Below are positions 46,380 through 56,521 of a DNA stretch of 64,000 nt, one piece after another. Under the pieces are notes generated by a model that saw nothing but the letters and a program-made list of their open reading frames with translations, had not been told where the DNA came from and did not search any database. The position numbers and the translations under genes were made by a program. The DNA comes from Novosphingobium aureum (lineage in GTDB: Bacteria > Pseudomonadota > Alphaproteobacteria > Sphingomonadales > Sphingomonadaceae): NCBI RefSeq assembly GCF_015865035.1, contig NZ_JADZGI010000001.1, forward strand, positions 62,001 to 126,000. The letters are read 5' to 3'. The first letter of the stretch is position 1; the number at the start of each line of letters is the position of its first letter.

Positions 46380-47372
46380 ATGACCGCCCAAACCACCGCG
46401 GACGACACCGCGGCCTTCTGGTATGCCCGGCTCGGCGCCGACGACCTGCACGCCGCCGACCGCGAAGCCTTCGAAACCTGGCTCGAGTCCGACACGGAAA
46501 ATCGCCGCGCCTGGCTCCGGGTCGAGCGCGCTGCGCTTGCTGCCGACACTCTGGCCGTCTCGCCCGAAGCGCGCGCCCTCGTCGCCGACGCACTGGCCAG
46601 TCCGGCACGCGATCGCGCGCCCTTGCGCAAGAAGCGCGCGCCGGTTCTGGCCATGGCCGCCGCTGCCGTGCTGACTTTGGGTATAGGGTCGATCACCTGG
46701 CTCAACTACGCCACTGGCGAGGACACTCCGGCTGCGGCGACGCAGACTTTCGCCAGCGCTGCAGGCGAGAAGCGCGAATTCATGCTCGAGGACGGCTCCA
46801 AGGTCGTGCTCGATGCCGCATCCGAAGTGAAGGTCGCGGCGAACAGCGGCGGACGCACGCTCGAGCTCACCCGCGGCGAGGCCTACTTCACCGTTGCTAA
46901 GGACCGCGAACACCCCTTCACCGTCACCGCCGCCGGCTACACCGTCACCGCGCTCGGCACGCAGTTCGACGTCGATCTCGCCGGACACGGTAGCGGCCTC
47001 AAGGTGGCCCTGATCGAAGGCAAGGTGGGCATCACGCGCGAACAGGACGAGGAAAGCTGGATCCTCACCCCGGGCATGGTGCTCTCGGTCGCAGGCGACG
47101 AGGTCAGGCTGAGCGAGAAGAGCGCTGCGCAGGCAGTGGGCTGGATGAGCGGGACGATCACCTTCGACAATGCCCCGCTCGGCGAAGTTGTGGCGCGGAT
47201 GAACCGCTATCTGCCGCATCGCCTGACCATCGATCCACGGCTCGAGAAGCGCAGCTTCAGCGGCCTCGTGCGCACTGACGACGATGCCGCGCTGATTGAG
47301 GCGCTCGAAGCCTACGGCATCGCCCGCGCCCGCAAGCGCGACGACGGCGTGGTGGAACTGGTCCCCTACTGA
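46380..47372 (+). CDS. FecR-family anti-sigma regulator
   Basis: A 330-residue membrane protein. The N-terminal DUF4880 part (FWYARLGADDLHAADREAF) binds the sigma factor. A membrane helix (VLAMAAAAVLTLGIGSITW) is at about 85-105. The periplasmic FecR domain contains REFMLEDGSKVVLDAASEV and GEAYFTVAKDREHPF. A C-terminal DUF4974/STN-like module (ITFDNAPLGEVVARMNRY) contacts the receptor. It should pass the receptor signal to the ECF sigma factor. Confidence 0.92.
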   Translation: MTAQTTADDTAAFWYARLGADDLHAADREAFETWLESDTENRRAWLRVERAALAADTLAVSPEARALVADALASPARDRAPLRKKRAPVLAMAAAAVLTLGIGSITWLNYATGEDTPAAATQTFASAAGEKREFMLEDGSKVVLDAASEVKVAANSGGRTLELTRGEAYFTVAKDREHPFTVTAAGYTVTALGTQFDVDLAGHGSGLKVALIEGKVGITREQDEESWILTPGMVLSVAGDEVRLSEKSAAQAVGWMSGTITFDNAPLGEVVARMNRYLPHRLTIDPRLEKRSFSGLVRTDDDAALIEALEAYGIARARKRDDGVVELVPY

Positions 47373-47411
47373 GCCCCTGCCTGCCGAAAGCTCTGCGCAT
47401 CACCGGACGAG

Positions 47412-47448
47412 AAAAGGGCGAAGCCGCAGACCGCGACTTCGCCCTTTT
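47412..47448. terminator. Bidirectional rho-independent terminator
   Basis: A perfect 12-bp stem, AAAAGGGCGAAG / CTTCGCCCTTTT, with a 13-nt loop, sits between the convergent fecR-like gene and M20 gene. It has T-rich 3' ends on both strands, so it can end both transcripts. Confidence 0.9.
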
Positions 47449-47471
47449 GCATGAATACGCCGGTTGCCCGC

Positions 47472-48941
47472 TCAGTCGGTCGGCGCAACGCCCTTGCGGT
47501 AGTCGAGCGGCGGCGCGCGGTCGCCGATCATGGCCTCGTAGACGAAATCCTCGCCGCGCCGCTCCTTGAACTCGGCTGTTGCTGCGGTGATTTCCTCGGG
47601 GCTCGCGAAAAGTTCGGCAGCGGTCAGCGCAAGCGTCTTGGAGGCGACCATCGCCCCCTTGAGGCCGATCGTCGAACCGGCGGCCGCGACGTTCTGCCAG
47701 CTGTGCCCGGCAGAGCCCGGAACGAAGGTCGCGGTCGAAAGGCCGACGGTGGGCGTCACCCAGCTCACGTCGGAGACGTCGGTCGAGCCCGACATGCCCT
47801 TCTCGAAGACAGCGGCAGGCTCGATCTCTCCGACACGCTCGATCGGAGGGGCCTTGCCGGTGAAGCTCTCCTGGATCTTGCGTCCGAAGGCCTTCTCCTC
47901 CTCGGTCCAGGTGATGCCGCCGACCTTGTGCAGCGAGCGGTCCATGACCTTCATCAGCACTTCGTTGGGCAGGAGGCTGTAGACGCCGCCGGTCTGCTCG
48001 AAGTCGACCTTGGTCTGCGTGCCCATCGCCGCGCCGTTGGCGGCTTCCTTCACCCAGTCCATCACGCGGCGCACGACCTGCGGATCGACGTGGCGCACGT
48101 AGTAGTAGACCTCGGCCTCGTCGGGCACGACGTTGGGGGCCTTGCCGCCATCGGTGATGACGTAGTGGATGCGCGTTGATTCGGGGATGTGCTCGCGCAT
48201 CATGTTGACCATCGCGTCCATCGCCTCGACCCCGTCGAGTGCGGAACGGCCCTTGTCGGGAGCGCCGGCGGCATGGGCGGACTTGCCATGGAAGCGGAAC
48301 TTGCCCGAGATGTTGGCGAGGCTGGGCCCCTGCGCGGCCGAATTGGTGTCGCCCGGGTGCCAGTGCAGCGCGATGTCGACATCGTCGAACAGCCCGTCGC
48401 GCACCATGTAGGCCTTGGCCGAGCCGCCTTCTTCGGCAGGCGTTCCGTAGACGCGGATCTCGCCCTTGATGTTGTTCGCGGCCATCCACTGCTTAACCGC
48501 GATGCCGGCGTAAGTCGACGCAGTGCCGAACAGGTTGTGGCCGCAGCCGTGGCCTGCGTTGCCACCAAGCGAATGGCGCGTGGGCTCGGCAGCCTGCGAG
48601 AGGCCGGGCAGGGCGTCGAACTCGGCGAGAACGGCGACCACCGGACCTTCGCCGTTACGGTAGCTGGCGACGAAGGCGGTCGGCTGACCGGCGATCCCCG
48701 GCTTGACGGTAAAGCCGGCCTTGGAGAGGCGCGATTGCAGCAGCGCCGAGCTCTGCGTCTCGAGATAGCCCAGTTCAGCGTAGTTCCAGATCTTGAGCGC
48801 GGTATCGTCGAAGGTCGTCTTGTCGCCTTCGAGCGAGGCGAGAATCTGGTCCTGCTGCGCCTCGGGCAGGGGCTGGGCAAGTGCCGGGCCTGCCAGCACC
48901 GCGGCGAGAGCGCCGAGCGCGGCGAATGTCATGGTCTTCAT
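47472..48941 (-). CDS. M20-family amidohydrolase, exported
   Basis: A 489-residue zinc hydrolase of the AbgB/M20D type. A signal peptide covers about 1-22 (TFAALGALAAVLAGPALAQ). Metal-site parts are GNAGHGCGHNLFG, GTPAEEGGSAK and IALHWHPGDTN; the dimerisation domain is in the middle (GKSAHAAGAPDKGRSAL). It probably cleaves N-acyl or peptide bonds of small amides in the periplasm. It follows the TonB receptor gene on the same strand, with peptidase and receptor likely serving one nutrient. Confidence 0.9.
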   Translation of the reverse strand: MKTMTFAALGALAAVLAGPALAQPLPEAQQDQILASLEGDKTTFDDTALKIWNYAELGYLETQSSALLQSRLSKAGFTVKPGIAGQPTAFVASYRNGEGPVVAVLAEFDALPGLSQAAEPTRHSLGGNAGHGCGHNLFGTASTYAGIAVKQWMAANNIKGEIRVYGTPAEEGGSAKAYMVRDGLFDDVDIALHWHPGDTNSAAQGPSLANISGKFRFHGKSAHAAGAPDKGRSALDGVEAMDAMVNMMREHIPESTRIHYVITDGGKAPNVVPDEAEVYYYVRHVDPQVVRRVMDWVKEAANGAAMGTQTKVDFEQTGGVYSLLPNEVLMKVMDRSLHKVGGITWTEEEKAFGRKIQESFTGKAPPIERVGEIEPAAVFEKGMSGSTDVSDVSWVTPTVGLSTATFVPGSAGHSWQNVAAAGSTIGLKGAMVASKTLALTAAELFASPEEITAATAEFKERRGEDFVYEAMIGDRAPPLDYRKGVAPTD

Positions 48942-49048
48942 GCGTATTCCTCGAAAGTGTCGCAAAAACGCGGCGCCTGCCCGGCCTTGGAGAGTACCGG
49001 GCAGGCGCCTCGACCGGTCGGACCGGCGCGCGGTCCGACCGGTCGCGA

Positions 49049-52000
49049 TCAGAACTTCTTGGTAATGGCGGCGTTGAAGTAGCGGCCGATCACATCGTAG
49101 TTCTGGGCATCGTAGGTGCCGCGGATATCGCCCACCTGGGGCGGCTTGCGGTTGAACATGTTGGTCACGCTGATGCGCAGCTCGGTATCGCCGGGCATGA
49201 TTGCGCGGGCGTTGAGATCGAACACGTCGTAGGCGCTGACGCCGCGGGTGGTGCTCGAGGGGCTGACGACGCGCGCCGAGGCGATCATCGAGTCGAGGTG
49301 GCGCCAGCGCAGGCCGAAACCGTACCCGTCCTTCGACCAGCCCAGCGAGGTGATCGTCTTCCACTCTGGGTGCGCCGTGCCCGCGCCCGATTCGATGCCG
49401 GTGCCGATCGAGCCCGCATAGTCGTAGGTACTCGCGCCGGGCAGGGCCTGGATCTCGAACTTGTCGAGGTAGCTTGCCGCCACGTTGAGCGAGATCTGGC
49501 CGGGATCGCCGCCGAAGATCTGGTCGAGGCCGAAGCGCCAGTCGAACTGGACGTCGATACCGCGCACGTTGAACGTGCCCAGGTTGAGCAGGGGCTGGAC
49601 CGGGTTGACCGGAACGCCGCTGTCGGTGCTGCGCTCGATCAGCGAGCAATAGTAGTTGTCCGGGTCGTAGCTCGGGTTGTTACCGCCCGAGTTGTAGCAG
49701 AACTGAATCCCCTGAGCGATCGAGAGCGGCCCGATCGCGTCCTTGATCTTGATCTGGTACCAGTCGACCGAGAGCGACATGTTCGACAGCATCGGCGTCA
49801 TGAACGGCGAGGTGAGGACCGCACCGAGCGAGAGGGTGTCGGCCTTTTCTTCCTGCAGGTCGGGGTTGCCGCCGGTGAGCGCAAAGACCTGCGCGGTGCC
49901 CAGCTGGTAGCTGTCGATGATCGCCTCGGGGATGCCCTGGGCGAGACACAGCTCGCGCACCGCATCACCGTTTGCGCCCTGACGATAGGACGAGCGCACG
50001 TCGCACGGGTCGCCGTTGGTATTGCTGGCGCTCGGCGTGCCGATACCGACCGAACCGGTCGAGACCGGGGCGAACAGCTCGCCCACGCTCGGTGCGCGGA
50101 TGGCGCGGTTGTACCCGCCGCGCAGACGGATCGAGTCGATAACGCGCCAGTCGAAGTCGGCCTTGTAGGTGTGCACCCCGCCGACCGAGCTGTAGTCCGA
50201 ATAGCGATAACCGAGGTCGAGGTTGAATTCCTGGATCGCGGGCAGGTCGTGCAGCACCGGCACGAAGAGCTCGGCGAAGACTTCCTTGGTCGAGACCGAG
50301 CCCGAAGCCGGACGCAATACCGAATAGCCCAGAATGTCGCTCGTGCCATTGGCCTGCGCGAGCTGGTTGTCGGGCTCGAAGCCGTAGCCGTTGTAGCGAT
50401 AGTCCGCGCCGAGCGCGAAGCGGACCTCGCCGGCGGGCGCATCGAACAGTCCGCCCTGGATCGAGCCCTCCACCGTGCGCTGGCGCAAGGTGTTGGTGTT
50501 GAGCGTGCGGCGGGTGATGTAGTCGATGCACTCCTGCGACGGGGTCAGGTTGCCGAAGGGGTTGAAGCCGCCCTCGCACAGTTCGCTGCCCCCGGTCGGG
50601 CTGTTGAGCAGCTCGGCGAGCGCCGAGGCGCTGGCACCGCCGACCTGCTCGTTCTCGAACTTGGCGCGGCTGACCGAGCCGTAGAGTTCCCAGGTCCAGT
50701 CCTTGACGCCCAGGTTGCCGTCGAAGCCGAAGGTGCCCTGCCACACGTTGTAGCGGTAGGCCTGGAGGCGCTGGCCCAGGACGTTGAAGGCCTTGTAGAA
50801 AGTGAAGTTTGCGTCGGGATCGGCGCGCGAGGCAAGGATCGAGGCGAACTCGTCGGTAATGTAGGGATTGGTCACCGGAACCGAGAGGCCGTAGACGTTC
50901 GAGGCCAGCGTCGGGTTGGCCACGCCTACCGAGCTGTAGTCGGTCATGGTGAACTGGCCAAAGGCGCGGATACTGTCGGTCAGCTCGTAATCGACCTTGG
51001 CAAAGACCGAGTAGCGGTTGAGGTCCGACTGGAGCGAGGAGCCGGTATAGCCGAAATTGAGCTGCTGGTTGGTCGGGCTGGTCGAGACGAGATAGGCAGA
51101 ATCGCTCTCGGGGTCGCGCAGGTTGTAGACCGGTACGCCGACCTCGCTGAACAGCGTCTGGTCGGTGTTGAAGCCGAACCAGCCGGTGTACTGGCCGGCC
51201 GCGTTGCCGGGCAGGGCAGGGGTCCCGTAGATGCCCTCGAACACCGCGTTGACCGCATCGAGGCTCGGCGTGTTGGCACCGAACAGCACCGTACCCTGCC
51301 GGATCGTCGCGAGGCCGGCACGATCGGAGCGATAGCGGTAGTAATCACGCCGGTACTGCAGCGCGCGTTCGCGCTTGGTGTAGTCGAACGAGATCACCGC
51401 CGAACCGCGCCCGTCGGCGAATTCGCCGCCGGCCACGGCGCCCAGACGATAGCTCTCGCCGTCGCCGTATTCGCTGGTACCGGCCTCTCCGTGCACTTCG
51501 AGGCCCTCGAAATTGCGCTTGAGGCGGAAGTTGACGACGCCGGCGGTAGCGTCCGAACCATAGGTGGTCGAAGCACCGCCGGTGATCACCTCGACGCTCT
51601 CGATCAGCGCCTCGGGAATGGTGTTGAGGTCGACCGAACCGTCGGGGTTGGAGGGCTGCAGGCGGCGCCCGTCGAGCAGGATCAGGGTACGCTTGGCACC
51701 GAGGCCGCGAAGGCTGGCATAGGCCTGGCCGCCGTTGAGGCCGGTGCTGGTGCTGCCGCCGTTCGATTCACCGAAGGCACCGGCGAACTGCGGCATCTGT
51801 GCGAGCGACTTCTCGACCGTCAGGCGCCCGCTGTCCTCGAGCGCATCGTTGCCGATCGAGACGATCGGGCTGTTGGCGACGTAGTCGGGCCGGGCAATGC
51901 GCGAGCCGGTGACGACGATGCTGCCGACATCCTCGGGCTCGGCCGCGGGCGGCGCGTCGGGCAGGCTCTGAGCCATGGCGCCACTGGCGAGGAGGGCGCA

Positions 52001-52051
52001 GGGTGCGCAGGTTCCGGCCAGAAACAGCCGCAAGGACGTTCTCGAATTCAT
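49049..52051 (-). CDS. TonB-dependent receptor
   Basis: A 1000-residue outer-membrane receptor. A signal peptide (RLFLAGTCAPCALLASGAMAQ cut) precedes a TonB box-like VGSIVVTGSRI. The plug shows RGLGAKRTLILLDGRRL and SVEVITGGASTTYGSDA. The barrel ends in the terminal FNAAITKKF with a C-terminal aromatic residue. The RLQPSNPDG-type plug is common in sphingomonad receptors for peptides or plant compounds. It is complete, unlike the FecA-like one nearby. It has no N-terminal signalling domain. Confidence 0.93.
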   Translation of the reverse strand: MNSRTSLRLFLAGTCAPCALLASGAMAQSLPDAPPAAEPEDVGSIVVTGSRIARPDYVANSPIVSIGNDALEDSGRLTVEKSLAQMPQFAGAFGESNGGSTSTGLNGGQAYASLRGLGAKRTLILLDGRRLQPSNPDGSVDLNTIPEALIESVEVITGGASTTYGSDATAGVVNFRLKRNFEGLEVHGEAGTSEYGDGESYRLGAVAGGEFADGRGSAVISFDYTKRERALQYRRDYYRYRSDRAGLATIRQGTVLFGANTPSLDAVNAVFEGIYGTPALPGNAAGQYTGWFGFNTDQTLFSEVGVPVYNLRDPESDSAYLVSTSPTNQQLNFGYTGSSLQSDLNRYSVFAKVDYELTDSIRAFGQFTMTDYSSVGVANPTLASNVYGLSVPVTNPYITDEFASILASRADPDANFTFYKAFNVLGQRLQAYRYNVWQGTFGFDGNLGVKDWTWELYGSVSRAKFENEQVGGASASALAELLNSPTGGSELCEGGFNPFGNLTPSQECIDYITRRTLNTNTLRQRTVEGSIQGGLFDAPAGEVRFALGADYRYNGYGFEPDNQLAQANGTSDILGYSVLRPASGSVSTKEVFAELFVPVLHDLPAIQEFNLDLGYRYSDYSSVGGVHTYKADFDWRVIDSIRLRGGYNRAIRAPSVGELFAPVSTGSVGIGTPSASNTNGDPCDVRSSYRQGANGDAVRELCLAQGIPEAIIDSYQLGTAQVFALTGGNPDLQEEKADTLSLGAVLTSPFMTPMLSNMSLSVDWYQIKIKDAIGPLSIAQGIQFCYNSGGNNPSYDPDNYYCSLIERSTDSGVPVNPVQPLLNLGTFNVRGIDVQFDWRFGLDQIFGGDPGQISLNVAASYLDKFEIQALPGASTYDYAGSIGTGIESGAGTAHPEWKTITSLGWSKDGYGFGLRWRHLDSMIASARVVSPSSTTRGVSAYDVFDLNARAIMPGDTELRISVTNMFNRKPPQVGDIRGTYDAQNYDVIGRYFNAAITKKF

Positions 52052-52201
52052 TTAGTACCCCTCATGTACGAAGAAAAATTATCCACGTGACAGTGAGGAC
52101 GCAGCGAAGTTTCAATACCTCAGCAAATTTTCGAAATGTTTCAAAAAAAATGCGCCGAACACGGATTCCCATGTTCGACGCATATAGTTCAGGGTGGATT
52201 C

Positions 52202-54982
52202 TTACTTCTCGGCGCTTGCCGGTCCGTACAGAATTCCGTTGAAGAGGAACTTGAAGGTTGGATAGGGCTGCCCGCGCTGCGTCACTTCGGGACCCATCAC
52301 GAAGAGCTTGCCCTTGCCCAGGTCGACGTCGGCGATCGCGGTCGTACCGTTGAGCTTCTCCTGCCCCAGTGCCCAGCCGCTGCGCAGCGGGCTTGCACTG
52401 TCGTACCAGGAGATGCGCTTAACCTGCGAACCGTCGCCGGTGAGGTTGAACGACTGGCTGTGGTCGAAGAACATGTTGACCTCGGCCGGCACGCCATAGG
52501 CGAGCGGTGCGGTGGGATCGACCTTGGCATCGAGGATCGCGCCGGGGATGTAGAACTCCTTGGAGTCCAGCGGGGCGAGCTTGCCGTCGACGGTCTTGGC
52601 GAGCGCGGGCTGAAGCGGGGCGCCCAGCATCGTCGCGAGCTGGGCCGCACTGCCCACCGCGATGATCGTGCCGCCGGCCTTGGCGAAGCGGTCGAGCTGC
52701 GGGACGGTCTTTTCCTCGCTGACCTTGCCCAGCCAGGGGCGGTACTGCGCCGGGATCTCCTGCGGATCGGGCATCGTCACCGGACGACCGCGCCAGGGCC
52801 CGCCGTTGACCGGCACCGTGCCGTTCGCGAAGAGCAGGACGTCGTAGCTGGCCTTGAGGTTACCCTTGTCGAGCTCGCCCGGGTAGACGACCTTGAAGGG
52901 GAACTCGTACTGTTCGAGCAGGAACCGGGTCCAGCCGGCCGGCATGACGCCGCCGTACTGGTCGACGAGGCCAACACGCACCGGCTTGATCGCCATGGTC
53001 TCGCCGGTCGGTGCCGCATCGGCGGCATAGGCGTTGATGCCCAGTTCCTTGACCGCTGCGGCAACAATTGCGCGCGACTTGGCCGATGCCGGGACCCACA
53101 CCGCACCGGGAGCGAAGTCCACACCCTGCGCGCTGGTCTGCTGCTTGATCCACGAGACCGGCAGCTTCTGCTTGAGCAGGCGGTTGGTCAGGATGAAGCT
53201 GTTGTTGGTCTCGTGACGCAGCAGCCACCCGGCCTTGCCCTCGCCCACGATCTGCCCCTCGGGCACGCCCAGCAGGCCCGAAACCTTGGTGAAGGGACCA
53301 TCGACGCTCTCGAACACGCGGTCATAGGTCACGCCCATCTGCTCGGAGAGGGTGTAGCCGGTGATGTCGTAGGGTGCCTTGGGCGGGCCGCCGGGATATT
53401 CCTCGTCGTGCGGGTGATCCTGCGGCTCGAACATGTCGAGCACGTGCGGGCGATAGGCCTGCCCGGTCTGAACCACGAACGAGCCTGCCGGGTACTGCTT
53501 GCCTGCAGCAGTGAAGGGCTGGCTGGCCTGAAGCACGTCGACGCCGTTCTTCAGCAGCGCGTTGAGGAAGGCGATCGTGGTCGGTGCGTCGCGCTGGGCG
53601 GGCGGCAGGATGTAGGCGCGCGGATCGCGACGCTCGGGCGCCTGCAGGACCTCGTCGTAGAGCCCGGGATCGACGCGCTTGGCGCTACGGAAATAGCCGG
53701 TGGCCTCGGGTGCGGGCCGACCCTTTGCCGCCTCTTCCAGCGCATCGATGTCGCCCGGGGTCGTGGTCCAGCTGTCACGCTGGCCAGCCTCGATACCGTT
53801 CCGGCCCATCTTGTAGATGTTGTAGAGCAGGCGGTCGCGGTTGCGCGAGGCATAGTCGAGCACCGCGCGGTCGAGCGACCACTGGTACTCGAGACTGTCG
53901 GCAAGGTGCCATTCCTGCGGGCGGATCGGCAGAGGCTCGTCATTGCGCGCAAGCTGGTTGTCGGGAACCAGCGGGATCGTCTCGGGGGTAGGCCCGCCGA
54001 TGATCTCTGTGAGCAGGCCGATCGAGTTGTGGAAGTAGGCGACCGAGCGCTCCATGCCGTTGTGCCAGGTCGAGTAGGGGGCGGCAGAGCGCATGCCCGA
54101 ACCACCCTTGCCCTCGGCGACGAGGCGGCTGTGCATGGTCGAGCCCACTTCCTGCAGCTCGGTCATGAGCAGGGGTTCGTAGTTATAGTTGAACGGGTCG
54201 CGGAAGGGCGGAACGAAGACCACCATGCCCGCCGGTCCGGTCTGGTGCTGGTTGAAGATGATCTGCGGGAACCATTCGCGGAACAGCACCCGGTTGACGT
54301 TCTCCGTCTCGGGCATGTGCGCCATGAAGCTGTCGCGGTTGTTATCGTGACCGACGTACTTCTGATAGAGCCGCGGGATCGTGCGGAACTCGCGCTTGGT
54401 CTTGTCCTCGTTGCGCATGTACCAGTCGGCGACGAGCTGGAGGCCGTCGGGATTGTCATGGCCGAACAGGATGATGACGTCGTCGAGAATGCGCTTGGTC
54501 TCGGCATCGTCGCCGGTCAGCATGCGGTAGAGAACGTGGATCTGCGACTGCGTCGTCACCGTTTCGGTGGCGTGCATGCCCGCATCGATCCAGACCACCG
54601 CCTTGCCTTCGGCGGCAAGCGCCTGGGCCTGCTCGTCGGAAATTCCGTCAGCCTTGGCGAGCTGCTGCGCGATGCCGCGATAGTGCTCGAGCCTGGCGAT
54701 GTTGGCAGGCGAGGAAACCGCCGCGACCCACATCGTGCGCCCTTCCGCGCTCTTGCCGATGTCGATCAGCTTGATCTTGTCGGACTGGCTGGCGAGCTTC
54801 TTGAGATAGGCCTCGTACTGGTCGTAGTTGGCGAGGAAGTAATCGCTGCCCGGCTCCTGCGGGAAGCTTTCGGCAGGGGTCGCGATGCCCTTGTCGTTGG
54901 GACCGGAGATCTGGGCAAGGCCCGGTGATGTCATCAAGAGGGCGACCGCCGCCAGGCTGGCCGTCCCGCGCCAATTACGCAT
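52202..54982 (-). CDS. M14-family zinc carboxypeptidase, exported
   Basis: A 926-residue secreted peptidase. The signal peptide is at 1-24 (TASLAAVALLMTSPGLAQ). The M14 domain (about 45-370) shows GKSAEGRTMWVAAVS, the zinc motif H-x-x-E in DAGMHATETV, and NPDGLQLVADWY. Further segments FNQHQTGPAG and LLTEIIGG complete the active region. The long C-terminal half contains a glutamine-amidotransferase-like fold (VRVGLVDQYGGVMPAGWTR). It lies between the receptor and the oxygenase genes on one strand, suggesting one peptide-utilisation unit. Confidence 0.9.
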   Translation of the reverse strand: MRNWRGTASLAAVALLMTSPGLAQISGPNDKGIATPAESFPQEPGSDYFLANYDQYEAYLKKLASQSDKIKLIDIGKSAEGRTMWVAAVSSPANIARLEHYRGIAQQLAKADGISDEQAQALAAEGKAVVWIDAGMHATETVTTQSQIHVLYRMLTGDDAETKRILDDVIILFGHDNPDGLQLVADWYMRNEDKTKREFRTIPRLYQKYVGHDNNRDSFMAHMPETENVNRVLFREWFPQIIFNQHQTGPAGMVVFVPPFRDPFNYNYEPLLMTELQEVGSTMHSRLVAEGKGGSGMRSAAPYSTWHNGMERSVAYFHNSIGLLTEIIGGPTPETIPLVPDNQLARNDEPLPIRPQEWHLADSLEYQWSLDRAVLDYASRNRDRLLYNIYKMGRNGIEAGQRDSWTTTPGDIDALEEAAKGRPAPEATGYFRSAKRVDPGLYDEVLQAPERRDPRAYILPPAQRDAPTTIAFLNALLKNGVDVLQASQPFTAAGKQYPAGSFVVQTGQAYRPHVLDMFEPQDHPHDEEYPGGPPKAPYDITGYTLSEQMGVTYDRVFESVDGPFTKVSGLLGVPEGQIVGEGKAGWLLRHETNNSFILTNRLLKQKLPVSWIKQQTSAQGVDFAPGAVWVPASAKSRAIVAAAVKELGINAYAADAAPTGETMAIKPVRVGLVDQYGGVMPAGWTRFLLEQYEFPFKVVYPGELDKGNLKASYDVLLFANGTVPVNGGPWRGRPVTMPDPQEIPAQYRPWLGKVSEEKTVPQLDRFAKAGGTIIAVGSAAQLATMLGAPLQPALAKTVDGKLAPLDSKEFYIPGAILDAKVDPTAPLAYGVPAEVNMFFDHSQSFNLTGDGSQVKRISWYDSASPLRSGWALGQEKLNGTTAIADVDLGKGKLFVMGPEVTQRGQPYPTFKFLFNGILYGPASAEK

Positions 54983-55105
54983 ATATGATCTCCTGTCCCG
55001 CCAAGAATTGGCCCTGGTTATGGAGAGAGACGCAGGGCTCTTGCGTTCCCTCATGACTTTTTTGGAACTTTTTCGAAATTTTCGACTTGGGCCGGATCGC
55101 CCGGT

Positions 55106-56521
55106 TCAGATGGGCACCACATCGAAGGCAAGGCTGAGCCGGTCCTCTTCACCCCGGAAATGCTCGGTTCCATGCCAGCAGTAGCTGGGGAACAGTACGA
55201 GGTTGCCCGCCTTGGGCCGGATGCGGTGGAGCGGTGCCATCTCGGGCCTCGTCGCGATCCCCGGGCGGCCGAAGGCAAGCCAGCCCTGCGGCGGCTCCGC
55301 GCTCGCGGCAGGAGTCTCGACGTGGAGCGCGCTCGATATCCAGCCTTCGGGATGGACGTGGTCGACGTGATAGCCGCCCGCTCGCAACAACACCGACCAG
55401 GCCCCGGTAAAGCGCCAGCGTTCAGGGGAGGGGGCCCGCGCGCGCGTCGGGTCGCTGCCGGGGCCGAGTTCGGCGATATAGCGCGAGACGGTGCGGCGAA
55501 TTTCGAGGAAGAGCCCGGCGATGACCGGGTCGTTGCTGCGCGAGAGGTCCTCCTGCGTCTGGCTGCCGAAGCGCAGCGACTGGCCGAGCGGGTGCATCGA
55601 GAAACCGTGGCGCGCACGCAGCACTCCGGCTACCGCACCGAGCCACTCCTCGCGCGATGCCCAGCCTTCGGGCGTCGCCACCTCGAGCGAGCGGATCAGC
55701 CCGGTATCCTCGTAATCGGCGAGCCCGCGCGGATCGCCCAGCGCGCGCCAGGCAGTGAGCAGCAGCGCACGCACGCCCTGATGGCGCGGATCGTGTGCGA
55801 GGATGCGCTCGGCAAGGTCGCGCGCCTCCTCGGCGCGTCCCTCGGCCAGCAGCGCCTCGACTGCGCCGCTGGCGGCAAGCGTAGAGGAGGGCGCGAGCCG
55901 CAGCGCCTCGACCACGTGGGAAAGCTGCGCCCCGCTGCGCCCGGCTGCGGCGCAGGCCTGTGCGGTCGCAAGACGCAGCGCGGGGTCGGCCGGGGCACTG
56001 CGCAAGGCGTGTTCGAGCCGCGCCACCGCCGCATCGGGCTCGCCCGCGGCAATATCCATGCGGCTGCGCAGGATCACGAGCGGCTGCGCCTCGTGCGTCG
56101 CGACAATCGCCGCATCGAGTGCGCGGGTCGCACCGGCAAGCTCGCCGCCGCGCATCCAGCGCAGCTGCGCGAGGTCGTGGTGCGCATCGTAATAGTCCGC
56201 GCGCAACGCGATCGCCTGCGCGAAGGCCTGCTCGGCCTCGTCGAGATGCCCCAGACCTTGCCGGGCGCGGGCAAGCACGAGCCAGGTCTCGGGGACTGCG
56301 CGGCTCAGCGATAGCGCGCGCTCAGCCTCGGCGGCAGCCTCCTCGAAAAGCGAGAGATCGCCGGCGGTCGAGGCGAGGTTGTGTGCCGCGACACTGCTCT
56401 GCGTCCGCAAACAGGCATCGAGACGATAGTGCTCCAGCGCCTCCTCGAGACGCCCTTGCGCCTTGAGCGCACGCGCGCGTCCCGCATGATCCTGCGGCGA
56501 AGTTTGCCCGGCACCATTCAT
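55106..56521 (-). CDS. TPR protein with 2OG-Fe(II) oxygenase-like domain
   Basis: A 471-residue protein. Residues 10-260 are tetratricopeptide repeats (e.g. GRLEEALEHYRLDACL, LARARQGLGHLDEAEQAF). The C-terminal part fits the putative 2OG-Fe(II) oxygenase family: YHVDHVHPEGWISSALHVE with iron-ligand histidines, then LVLFPSYCWHGTEHFRG and DRLSLAFDVV. Such proteins often sit beside TonB receptors in this order of bacteria; the substrate is unknown. It is the first gene of the four-gene minus-strand run. Confidence 0.85.
   Translation of the reverse strand: MNGAGQTSPQDHAGRARALKAQGRLEEALEHYRLDACLRTQSSVAAHNLASTAGDLSLFEEAAAEAERALSLSRAVPETWLVLARARQGLGHLDEAEQAFAQAIALRADYYDAHHDLAQLRWMRGGELAGATRALDAAIVATHEAQPLVILRSRMDIAAGEPDAAVARLEHALRSAPADPALRLATAQACAAAGRSGAQLSHVVEALRLAPSSTLAASGAVEALLAEGRAEEARDLAERILAHDPRHQGVRALLLTAWRALGDPRGLADYEDTGLIRSLEVATPEGWASREEWLGAVAGVLRARHGFSMHPLGQSLRFGSQTQEDLSRSNDPVIAGLFLEIRRTVSRYIAELGPGSDPTRARAPSPERWRFTGAWSVLLRAGGYHVDHVHPEGWISSALHVETPAASAEPPQGWLAFGRPGIATRPEMAPLHRIRPKAGNLVLFPSYCWHGTEHFRGEEDRLSLAFDVVPI

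Noticed and set aside
43501..47372. Lasso-peptide gene cluster suggested by FecI/FecR plus TonB receptor
   Set aside because: Such clusters need precursor, B and C genes or an isopeptidase; none is present. The pattern is a plain Fec-type signalling set.
48881..52090. 1069-codon plus-strand frame opposite the TonB receptor
   Set aside because: It mirrors the receptor gene codon for codon and shows Val/Arg/Glu/Asp-rich shadow composition with no domain. The receptor on the minus strand is unmistakable.
52136..54928. 930-codon plus-strand frame opposite the M14 peptidase
   Set aside because: Antisense shadow of a clearly recognisable peptidase; no ribosome site or domain.
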